Shown in pieces: positions 1-5,585 of a stretch of DNA of 6,047 nucleotides. The DNA is from Chryseobacterium gleum (lineage in GTDB: Bacteria; Bacteroidota; Bacteroidia; Flavobacteriales_D; Crocinitomicaceae): positions 1 through 6,047 of the forward strand of contig CALPUT020000169.1 in NCBI GenBank assembly GCA_943326825.2. The letters are read 5' to 3'. Position 1 is the first letter of the stretch. Each line of letters begins with the position of its first letter. The notes beneath the pieces were generated by a model. It saw nothing but the letters and a program-made list of their open reading frames with translations. It was not told the origin of the DNA and made no database searches. Made by a program: the position numbers and the translations under genes.

Positions 1-1169
1 ACATAATTTTTAAAAACACCTGCTTTAGAATAATTTGAATCTAACTTTTTATCTTTAAAAATTATTTCATCTGATTCAGAATCATAAATATCATGTCCTT
101 TGGAATATACATGCAATTTTTCTAATTCATCGTCAACTTTGTTAAAGCTTGGAATGATGGAAGATTTTGAATAATTCGCATTTTTAATTTTTTCATTAAA
201 GATAATCTCTTGAGTATTTACATCAATAATTTTTTCACCTTCTTTGTAAAATTGAATATTTTCAATTTTCCCAAATTTTGGTTTATATTTTTGAATTTTA
301 CCATCGTTATCTTTATATTCAATTTGTATCACTTCTGCAATCTGAAAATTCTTATCCACTTTTACATTATTCTTAGGATTACGCGCATAATTTCCATAAA
401 CCATTAAAGCTGCACAAATAATCCCCATTACTTTTTGAGAATCTGCTCCACCATGACCTAAAGAAAATGCTGCTGATGATAATAATTGTAATCGTTTATA
501 CATATTTGATTCTTTCAAAGCAGTTTGCTTTTTACCATGAATCAACATGTAGTATATATAGGCTAAGATAAAAATCGCTAACATAGATACAACGATCCAT
601 TTCATAGCTTCAGTCATATCCATGTATTCAACCATATAATCCATCAGAACATAAATACCTATTGAACCAGCAACAATAACAAAAAACTTTAAAACAAATT
701 TTCTACTTATTGTTACCAATGCAATTAAAAAGGCAATAATTCCTCCAATAATAGGAGCTAAGAAAATAAACAATATTACTTTTATTATTTCTCCTGATGC
801 AATTACATCCCATCCTCCATGTGCAACAGCAGCTCCTGCAAATCCACCAATTAATGTATGTGATGATGAAGAAGGTATTCCTAATCTCCATGTGAATAAA
901 TTCCAAACAGTAGCTGCTAATAAACCAGCCAATATCACCCAAAGATCAATTGCATTACTATCAACTGTTTTTGCAACCGTATTTCCAACACTCATATCGA
1001 AAACCCAGAATGCAATGATATTAAATCCGGCTGCCCAAACTACCGCTTGAAATGGAGTCAATACTTTTGTAGAAACAACAGTTGCAATTGAATTGGCCGC
1101 ATCGTGAAAACCATTTACCAAGTCAAACAACAAGGCTATAATGATTACAATTATTAATAATGTAAACAT
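1..1169 (-). CDS. Inorganic phosphate transporter, PiT family (C-terminus cut by window edge)
   Basis: Inner-membrane symporter that takes up inorganic phosphate. From the ATG at 1169 the frame stays open to base 1, giving 389 codons with the C-terminus missing. Residues 3-16 form the first membrane segment, followed by the N-terminal PiT signature NGFHDAANS (19-27). A PSSSSHTLIGG motif (99-109) and further hydrophobic segments near 76-90, 128-151, 162-176 and 191-210 follow. The second PiT signature copy, GHGGADSQKVMGII, is at 238-251. What comes next is odd: from about residue 260 to the edge the chain is hydrophilic and charged, with no membrane segment for some 130 residues, where the PiT relatives I know have a short loop before the last helices. 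This insert contains a 47-residue-period repeat. The gene lies 28 nt downstream of the DUF47 gene on the same strand, a common pairing for PiT. The family call is firm; the substrate is inferred from the family. Confidence 0.93.
   Translation of the reverse strand, partial: MFTLLIIVIIIALLFDLVNGFHDAANSIATVVSTKVLTPFQAVVWAAGFNIIAFWVFDMSVGNTVAKTVDSNAIDLWVILAGLLAATVWNLFTWRLGIPSSSSHTLIGGFAGAAVAHGGWDVIASGEIIKVILFIFLAPIIGGIIAFLIALVTISRKFVLKFFVIVAGSIGIYVLMDYMVEYMDMTEAMKWIVVSMLAIFILAYIYYMLIHGKKQTALKESNMYKRLQLLSSAAFSLGHGGADSQKVMGIICAALMVYGNYARNPKNNVKVDKNFQIAEVIQIEYKDNDGKIQKYKPKFGKIENIQFYKEGEKIIDVNTQEIIFNEKIKNANYSKSSIIPSFNKVDDELEKLHVYSKGHDIYDSESDEIIFKDKKLDSNYSKAGVFKNY
15..248 (-). repeat. Two-copy internal repeat in the PiT insert (141-nt / 47-residue period)
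   Basis: Residues 308-338 (bases 156-248) and 355-385 (bases 15-107) of the transporter align without gaps at an offset of exactly 47 residues, with 13 of 31 positions identical. Shared landmarks are Y..G..I.D, then EIIF (321-324 and 368-371), a lysine, and NYSK (332-335 and 379-382). The DNA has diverged, so this is an old protein-level duplication and not a recent tandem repeat. Further copies may lie beyond the left edge. Confidence 0.75.
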
Positions 1170-1197
1170 AATAAGTAACTAAAATTAAAAAGTTTAA

Positions 1198-1845
1198 TTA
1201 AGCGTATTTTACTACAATCGATTCCATTACATTCCCTGCATCTTCGCATTTATCTGTAACTTCTTCCATTAATTGATATATTTCTCTCTTTTTAATCAAA
1301 ATTTTAATATCAGTCTCATATTCAAATAATTTTTCAATTGATAATTCAAAAATATCATCTACTTGATTTTCAATACCATTGATTTTAATGATACAATCAA
1401 CAACTTTTTGAATATTTTTTAAATTTCTTAATTCAATCACTGCGCTATTTACAGATAATACTGATTCTTTAATCGCATCAGCCATTTTTTGAATACCTGA
1501 ATCTACAGTTGGATCTATCTTATAACCTGTAATTTTTTTACCAACTGCATAAATGTAATCTGCTATATCATCTAACGCAGAAGCTAAACTGTGAATATCT
1601 TCTCTGTCAAAAGGTGTAATAAAGTTTTTTCCTAATTCAACAAAAATAGTATGAGTTAGTACATCGTTTTGATGCTCTAAATCTTCCATTTCTTTAACAA
1701 TTGAAGCTCTTTTGTTGTGATCAGATTCATTTACAACTAAAACTAATTTACTTGCGATTGACTCTAAATTTGCACTTGCTGATTCAAATAAAGTGTAAAA
1801 TATTTTATCTTTTGGTAAAAAGAATTTTAAGATACCTGATGCCAT
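1198..1845 (-). CDS. DUF47 / PhoU-like protein, partner of the PiT transporter
   Basis: A 215-residue, all-helical cytoplasmic protein of the DUF47 (PhoU-like) family, of the usual family length. It begins MASGILKFFLPKDKIFYTLF. The typical segment FITPFDREDIHSLASALDDIADYI spans 75-98 and carries acidic residues D80, E82, D83, D92, D93 and D96. The C-terminal helix has E194, E195, D198, E201 and D202 (EEVTDKCEDAGNVME). Such E/D-rich repeats bind metal ions in PhoU-like folds. DUF47 genes usually sit beside PiT transporters and are thought to modulate phosphate uptake; the biochemical role is not well settled. Here it is the upstream gene of the pair, with the transporter ATG 28 nt after its stop. 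The start at 1845 fits the family N-terminus and has a Bacteroidota -7 motif 17 nt upstream. Confidence 0.93.
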   Translation of the reverse strand: MASGILKFFLPKDKIFYTLFESASANLESIASKLVLVVNESDHNKRASIVKEMEDLEHQNDVLTHTIFVELGKNFITPFDREDIHSLASALDDIADYIYAVGKKITGYKIDPTVDSGIQKMADAIKESVLSVNSAVIELRNLKNIQKVVDCIIKINGIENQVDDIFELSIEKLFEYETDIKILIKKREIYQLMEEVTDKCEDAGNVMESIVVKYA

Positions 1846-1862
1846 TTTATTTATTTTTTGGG

Positions 1863-1870
1863 CAAATATA
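1863..1870 (-). promoter_or_regulatory. Putative -7 promoter element of the DUF47-PiT operon
   Basis: Read on the minus strand the sequence is TATATTTG, followed by CC. It matches the Bacteroidota primary sigma factor -7 consensus TAnnTTTG and ends 17 nt before the DUF47 ATG, which would give a short leader. No clear TTTG -33 box is visible at the expected distance, and no palindromic phosphate-type operator was recognised. Confidence 0.55.
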
Positions 1871-1988
1871 CAAGTAAAATTAAGTTGTAATTAAAAGTTG
1901 AAATTTAGTAACGTTAAAATAATATTGAATATCAAAAAAGGTAATATTAATAAAATGATTAAATGCAAGGTAGTGGTAATTCTGATAT

Positions 1989-2007
1989 AAAAACCTGATA
2001 AGTTTTT
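1989..2007 (-). terminator. Weak candidate terminator after the MORN-repeat gene
   Basis: On the minus strand AAAAAC (2007-2002), a 7-nt loop and GTTTTT (1994-1989) can pair, and the 3' arm is a T run. It lies about 20 nt past the stop of the small MORN gene. The stem has only one G-C pair, so intrinsic termination here is doubtful. The rest of 1871-2027 shows nothing else recognisable. Confidence 0.25.
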
Positions 2008-2027
2008 TTGATGTTTATTGGTTTAAA

Positions 2028-2303
2028 TTAATTCAATTGAAATGGCATTACTTCAAAAATTTCAGAAATTGACCATTTAGTTGTTTTAATTTCTTCTCCG
2101 TGTTTCATGAATTTTTTCAACAAAACTTCTTCTTTACCCTTTTCTACAATTCCTGAAAACATTGTTTCTCCAGTCTCATAATAGATTGTCAAAGGACCTT
2201 CAATTAAATTCTCTTTTTTTGAAATTTTAACTCTTGGATTGCCATTTCCCCAAAAACACATCCAAACTCCTTCTTGCTGATTGTCGTAGTAATTTCCAAA
2301 CAT
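2028..2303 (-). CDS. Small MORN-repeat (YwqK-like) protein
   Basis: A 91-residue protein with no signal peptide or membrane segment. Residues 5-55 read as MORN_2-type repeats: YYDNQQEGVWMCFWGNGNPR, then NLIEGPLTIYYETGETMFSG, with the recurring pattern Y/F..NG or Y..G followed by EG.W or EGP. Such repeats form stacked beta-hairpins. Many database entries call these proteins 'YwqK family antitoxin', but no toxin partner is visible next to it and the name should not be read as a function. The tail (about 60-91) is not repetitive. An in-frame TAG lies 6 nt upstream of the ATG, so the protein cannot start earlier. It is shorter than typical multi-repeat relatives and stands alone, divergent from mnmE. 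Its function is unknown. Confidence 0.72.
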   Translation of the reverse strand: MFGNYYDNQQEGVWMCFWGNGNPRVKISKKENLIEGPLTIYYETGETMFSGIVEKGKEEVLLKKFMKHGEEIKTTKWSISEIFEVMPFQLN

Positions 2304-2324
2304 ATTCTTCTATTTTGATTAGTC

Positions 2325-2332
2325 TAAAGGTA
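2325..2332 (-). promoter_or_regulatory. Possible -7 promoter element of the MORN-repeat gene
   Basis: The minus strand reads TACCTTTA, one mismatch from TAnnTTTG, 21 nt upstream of the ATG at 2303. Position and sequence are plausible, but no -33 box is evident. It would fire leftward from the 158-bp divergent region shared with mnmE. Confidence 0.4.
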
Positions 2333-2449
2333 TAGCATCTGTTATACTTTGAGTTTAAGTTACAATTAAGAATATATTAGCATTACATTCCTTAAATATT
2401 CTTCTCAGTTAAACTTTTCTTAAAGAATATAATTTGATTTCAAATTTCC

Positions 2450-2457
2450 TACCTTTG
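2450..2457 (+). promoter_or_regulatory. -7 promoter element of mnmE, abutting the start codon
   Basis: TACCTTTG followed by CACC and then the ATG at 2462. It fits the Bacteroidota consensus TAnnTTTG exactly. Because transcription normally starts only a few bases after this box, the mRNA should begin at or within a few bases of the ATG. A TTTG at 2433-2436 is the nearest -33 candidate, but its 13-nt spacing is shorter than usual. Confidence 0.6.
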
Positions 2458-2461
2458 CACC

Positions 2462-3883
2462 ATGAGTCAATTCAACAATACAAACGATACAATTTGCGCC
2501 ATAGCAACTGCGAATGGAGTTGGTGCAATCGGATTAATACGTGTTTCTGGAAACAAATCTTTGGAAATTGTTTCAACTATTTTTTCAAAATCGTTAGTTG
2601 AGAAAGCAACTCATACCGTTCATTTCGGAACCATCTTATCAGAAAACAAAGACATCATTGATGAAGTTTTAGTTTCTATTTTTCATCAAGGTAAAAGTTT
2701 TACAGGGGAAGAAAGTGCCGAAATTGCGTGCCATGGTTCGCCGTATATTCAACAACAAATCATGCGTGTTTTGTTGCAAAATGGTTGTCGTTTGGCAGAG
2801 CCGGGAGAGTTTACGATGCGTGCCTTTATGAACGGTAAAATGGACCTTTCACAAGCCGAAGCGGTAGCTGATTTAATTGCCTCTCAATCGAAAAATGCGC
2901 ATACCATCGCTATGAAACAAATGCGTGGTGGATTTTCCAATGAATTAAAAGAAATTCGTGAAAAATTAATAAATTTTGCGAGTTTGATTGAATTAGAGTT
3001 AGATTTTGCAGAAGAAGATGTTGAATTTGCAGATCGTACGCAACTCAAATTAATGGTGAAAGAGGTCTTGCTTTACATTCAAAAATTAGCGAAATCTTTT
3101 GAGTTAGGAAATGCCATTAAAAATGGAGTTCCTGTTGCGATTGTTGGAGCACCAAATACAGGAAAGAGTACTTTGCTAAATACCCTTTTGGGAGAAGATA
3201 GAGCCATTGTTAGTAACATTGAAGGAACTACAAGAGATGTCATTGAAGAAACATTAAACATCGACGGAATCGTTTTCCGTTTAATTGATACAGCCGGAAT
3301 TAGAGAAAGTGTTGACACGATCGAAAATTTAGGAATCGAACGTTCATTGGAAAAAATCAATCAAGCGCAAATTGTTGTGGTCATGAGTGATTTTAGCGAA
3401 AAAGGTTCTGAAGTAGAAGGTCATGCTTCGATGGATACTTTGACAGCGAAAGAATGGATCGAAAAATTACAAGCTGAACATCCTGATAAGAAATTTGTAT
3501 TGGTTGGGAATAAAGCCGACCTAAGACAGAATGAGAAACAGAATGAGAATGATGGTCAGAGTGAAAAGATTCCTTTCATTCCAATCAGTGCGAAAAAGGG
3601 ACTTGGGATTGATGTGTTGAAAAAATGGATGGTCAATCAATTAACTGAAAATTTTGATATCGCTAACGACACAATCGTTTCTAATTTACGTCATTATGAA
3701 GCGCTGAAAAAAACTGAAGTTTCGCTACAAAAAGCCCAAGAAGGTTTACATTCTTTAACGACTTCAGATTGGATCGCTATGGATATTCGTCAAGCAATGT
3801 ATGATTTGGGAACGATTACAGGAGATATTTCTACGGATGATTTGTTGGGGAATATATTTTCGAAGTTTTGTATTGGAAAGTAA
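2462..3883 (+). CDS. mnmE: tRNA uridine-5-carboxymethylaminomethyl(34) synthesis GTPase MnmE
   Basis: With MnmG, this cytoplasmic GTPase modifies U34 in the wobble position of certain tRNAs, using a formyl-folate C1 unit and potassium-activated GTP hydrolysis. The 473-residue length is normal for the family. The N-terminal folate-binding/dimerisation domain (1 to about 120) begins with the family signature DTICAIATANGVGAIGLIRVSG (9-30). Helical segments flank a G domain with P-loop GAPNTGKS (229-236), switch GTTRD (255-259), DTAG (276-279), NKAD (350-353) and SAK (376-378). The C-terminal FCIGK (469-473) keeps the catalytic-site cysteine C470. The ATG at 2462 fits the family N-terminus even though there is no leader or ribosome binding site. 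A 12-bp tandem duplication lies in the G4-G5 loop. The 3' end is intact and is the probable insertion site of the element to the right, so the gene should still be functional. Confidence 0.98.
   Translation: MSQFNNTNDTICAIATANGVGAIGLIRVSGNKSLEIVSTIFSKSLVEKATHTVHFGTILSENKDIIDEVLVSIFHQGKSFTGEESAEIACHGSPYIQQQIMRVLLQNGCRLAEPGEFTMRAFMNGKMDLSQAEAVADLIASQSKNAHTIAMKQMRGGFSNELKEIREKLINFASLIELELDFAEEDVEFADRTQLKLMVKEVLLYIQKLAKSFELGNAIKNGVPVAIVGAPNTGKSTLLNTLLGEDRAIVSNIEGTTRDVIEETLNIDGIVFRLIDTAGIRESVDTIENLGIERSLEKINQAQIVVVMSDFSEKGSEVEGHASMDTLTAKEWIEKLQAEHPDKKFVLVGNKADLRQNEKQNENDGQSEKIPFIPISAKKGLGIDVLKKWMVNQLTENFDIANDTIVSNLRHYEALKKTEVSLQKAQEGLHSLTTSDWIAMDIRQAMYDLGTITGDISTDDLLGNIFSKFCIGK
3526..3549 (+). repeat. 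12-bp perfect tandem duplication inside mnmE
   Basis: ACAGAATGAGAA occurs twice back to back (3526-3537 and 3538-3549). It is in phase and encodes the QNEK/QNEN stretch (residues 356-363) just after the NKAD motif, in the variable loop before SAK. It looks like a small slippage duplication tolerated in a surface loop. Confidence 0.8.
3866..3883 (+). other. Putative integration site (att core) at the 3' end of mnmE
   Basis: The last 18 bases of mnmE read TTTTGTATTGGAAAGTAA (codons for FCIGK and stop). As I recall it, the SGI1 attachment site at the 3' end of Salmonella trmE is TTCTGTATTGGTAAGTAA, identical at 16 of 18 positions. Much of that match is forced by the conserved FCIGK tail, so it does not show shared ancestry of the elements. 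The site is followed at once by repeat-rich DNA, a HTH/excisionase-like gene and an integrase, which is the usual order at an element end. The exact crossover cannot be set without the other junction. Confidence 0.5.
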
Positions 3884-3928
3884 TTACTTTTCTTTAATTT
3901 TCTAATTACTTGTTTTTCTTATATATTA

Positions 3929-3954
3929 CAACAAATTCTTTCTTTTATTTGTTG
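3929..3954. repeat. 8-bp inverted repeat CAACAAAT-N10-ATTTGTTG
   Basis: CAACAAAT (3929-3936) is the exact reverse complement of ATTTGTTG (3947-3954), with a 10-nt pyrimidine spacer. The right arm is the start of the first TTTGTTGCCC copy. It could be a pair of inverted recombinase-binding sites or simply a weak hairpin. Confidence 0.5.
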
Positions 3955-4033
3955 CCCAATTTCCTATTTTATCACTATTTTTGTTGCTAATTTGTTGCCC
4001 GATATGAATATTTGTTGCCCAAATTTGTTGGCA
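3948..4033 (+). repeat. Five direct copies of a TTTGTTGCCC-like decamer (probable integrase arm sites)
   Basis: Exact copies of TTTGTTGCCC are at 3948-3957, 3991-4000 and 4011-4020. Degenerate copies are TTTGTTGCTA at 3980-3989 and TTTGTTGGCA at 4024-4033. All lie in the same orientation, with start-to-start distances of 32, 11, 20 and 13 bp. Irregularly spaced direct repeats between a target gene and an integrase gene with an N-terminal arm-binding domain are what arm-type binding sites look like in attL/attP. Binding is inferred, not shown. Confidence 0.7.
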
Positions 4034-4050
4034 GCATAATAAGGGGATAT

Positions 4051-4100
4051 GATGCACCATAATGCCCCATATTGCTCCATGTCGCTCCATAAAGCCCCAA
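4051..4100 (+). repeat. Five GCNCCAT units at exact 10-bp spacing (probable protein-binding array)
   Basis: The units are GCACCAT (4054-4060), GCCCCAT (4064-4070), GCTCCAT (4074-4080), GCTCCAT (4084-4090) and GCCCCAA (4094-4100). The start-to-start distance is exactly 10 bp each time, so all units face one side of the helix, while the three spacer bases vary (GAT, AAT, ATT, GTC, AAA). The array ends 2 bp before the ATG chosen for the HTH gene. It is well placed to be a cooperative site for an excisionase or an autorepression operator. A six-base GCAGCAT-like match at 4031-4037 may be a decayed further unit. Confidence 0.75.
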
Positions 4101-4102
4101 AT

Positions 4103-4483
4103 ATGAGTAGTAATATACAAATACCGAAAACCTGTACAATCTGTGGAAGCATTTTCATAGCCAAAACGACTGTTACAAAAAACTGTTCAGATGTATGTAG
4201 AAAGAGAGCATATAAACTTAGACAGAGAGAACTAAAAATTCAGACTGCTTTAAGTGAACAACAATCTACACTTTCTGTAACTTCAAAAACAGTCGTAATA
4301 AAATCAATACAACACCAGTACCTAAACGACAAACAATTTATGAGTATTAATGAAATCTCCGATTTAATTGGAGTAAGTCGATGGTCAATACAAAGAATGC
4401 TCAAACGTGGTGAGATTCCTTTCAAACAGTTTGGTCGAAAGAAAATAATTAACAGACAAGAATTAGAAAAACTTTTTAAATAA
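4103..4483 (+). CDS. Zinc-finger plus helix-turn-helix DNA-binding protein, excisionase-like
   Basis: A 126-residue protein in two parts. The N-terminal part has a four-cysteine zinc-finger-like motif C11-x2-C14-x13-C28-x3-C32 followed by a basic helix (RKRAYKLRQREL). A polar linker leads to a C-terminal HTH_17/MerR-type excisionase domain (about 80-126: MSINEISDLIGVSRWSIQRM, then GEIPFKQFGRKKIINRQELE). Its likely job is directing excision and/or controlling the integrase operon; this is inferred from the fold and from the integrase starting 7 nt after its stop. The same frame has an ATG at 4049 (144 residues) and one at 4079, but the extra residues would be encoded by the 10-bp repeat array, while family members as I know them begin with an MSSN-like N-terminus close to the first cysteine. 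I therefore chose 4103. No Shine-Dalgarno is present. Confidence 0.85.
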   Translation: MSSNIQIPKTCTICGSIFIAKTTVTKNCSDVCRKRAYKLRQRELKIQTALSEQQSTLSVTSKTVVIKSIQHQYLNDKQFMSINEISDLIGVSRWSIQRMLKRGEIPFKQFGRKKIINRQELEKLFK

Positions 4484-4490
4484 TTGCCTT

Positions 4491-5585
4491 ATGAAAGTAA
4501 CATTAAGACAAAGAAAGAAAGGTGGTAAAACAAGTCTTTATTTAGATTATTACCATAAAGGTATTCGCAAAGTAGAATACCTTAGATTGTATTTAGATGA
4601 AACCAACCCATCAAAAGAACAAAAAGAACTCAATAAGAAAACACTGCAATTAGCTGAAAGCATAAAAGCGCAGAGACAGATAGAAATTCAAAATGGAGCG
4701 TTTGGATTCAGAGATACCGAAAAACTAAACGCAAGTTTTTTAGCATACTTTGAAATCCTCGCAAATAAAAGATTCGATAGTCAAGGAAACTACGGAAATT
4801 GGGATAGTACATTAAAACACTTGAAGAATTTCGCTCCAAATGGAATCACATTCGGTCAGTTAGATGTTCAGTTAGTTCAAGATTTTAGAGAATACTTAGA
4901 CAAAGGGAAAATAACAAAAGGAGGTGCAAAACTATCCCAAAATTCAAAGCATTCTTATTTTGCAAAATTCAAGGCAGCAATTAAACAAGCTTATAAAGAT
5001 GAGTATTTACTTACAAACCCTGCTGAAAGAGTAGATGGTATAAAAGAAGGAGAGCCTGAAAGAGAGTTTCTAACGTTAGAAGAATTGCAAAGTGTTGTTG
5101 ATGTTGATTGCGATATTCCAATCCTTAAAACAGCCTTTATATTTAGTTGTTTAACCGGTTTAAGATGGTCGGATATAGAGAAATTAACTTGGACAGAAGT
5201 TCAACATTCTAATGAGTTAGGTTGGTATATTCGTTTCAGACAAAAGAAAACAAAAGGAGCTGAAACATTACCAATTTCAGAACAAGCAAGACAATTATTA
5301 GGTGATCCTGTTGAAGGAGAGGAAAAAGTTTTTAGTGAGTTGAAATACAGTGCTTGGCATAATCTTAAATTACAACAATGGGTAATGAAAGGAGGAGTTT
5401 CAAAAACAATCACGTTCCATTGTGCAAGACATACCTATGCAACCCTTCAATTAACCATGGGTACAGATATTTATACTGTATCAAAATTACTTGGTCATAA
5501 AGAATTGAGAACCACACAAATTTATGGAAAAGTAATCGACAAGAAAAAAATCGAAGCAGCTAACATCATAAATATCAAAATCTAA
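4491..5585 (+). CDS. Tyrosine site-specific integrase of a mobile element
   Basis: Catalyses recombination between element and chromosome att sites. The 364 residues form the three expected parts: an N-terminal arm-binding domain (about 1-65, rich in basic residues, MKVTLRQRKKGGKTSLYLDY), a SAM-like core-binding domain (about 78-185), and the catalytic domain (about 190-350). All catalytic residues are present: R225 in TGLRWSD, a lysine at K253 or K255 in QKKTKG, H310 and R313 in HCARH, H336 in LLGH, and the nucleophile Y345 in TTQIYGK. It is therefore probably active. The domain layout (Arm-DNA-bind_5, phage_int_SAM_5) is typical of integrases from Bacteroidota integrative elements. It follows the HTH gene by 7 nt and overlaps the next gene by one base, so all three are probably cotranscribed. 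Element type (conjugative, phage-derived or small island) cannot be told from this window. Confidence 0.96.
   Translation: MKVTLRQRKKGGKTSLYLDYYHKGIRKVEYLRLYLDETNPSKEQKELNKKTLQLAESIKAQRQIEIQNGAFGFRDTEKLNASFLAYFEILANKRFDSQGNYGNWDSTLKHLKNFAPNGITFGQLDVQLVQDFREYLDKGKITKGGAKLSQNSKHSYFAKFKAAIKQAYKDEYLLTNPAERVDGIKEGEPEREFLTLEELQSVVDVDCDIPILKTAFIFSCLTGLRWSDIEKLTWTEVQHSNELGWYIRFRQKKTKGAETLPISEQARQLLGDPVEGEEKVFSELKYSAWHNLKLQQWVMKGGVSKTITFHCARHTYATLQLTMGTDIYTVSKLLGHKELRTTQIYGKVIDKKKIEAANIINIKI

Noticed and set aside
703..942. Minus-strand 79-codon frame inside the PiT gene
   Set aside because: It is in another frame of a clear PiT transporter region and has a Cys/Trp-rich translation typical of a shadow frame.
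2028..2303. MORN/YwqK-like gene as half of a toxin-antitoxin pair
   Set aside because: No second small gene sits beside it; its neighbours are the divergent mnmE and the phosphate operon.
3884..3947. Intrinsic terminator for mnmE
   Set aside because: There are T runs but no GC-bearing hairpin; the one inverted repeat is AT-rich with its T tract in the loop. The native terminator may have been displaced by the insertion.
3948..4100. Short repeats as a CRISPR array
   Set aside because: The repeats are 7-10 bp with spacers of 1-22 bp, far too short for CRISPR, and no cas gene is present.
4049..4102. N-terminal extension of the HTH protein from the ATG at 4049
   Set aside because: Its 18 residues would be encoded by the 10-bp repeat array, which is better explained as binding sites. 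The ATG at 4103 gives the N-terminus expected near the first cysteine.
3926..4164. Two overlapping minus-strand reading frames of 64 and 66 codons across the repeat region
   Set aside because: They lie antisense to the repeats and the HTH start, with low-complexity translations dictated by the repeats and no recognisable domain.
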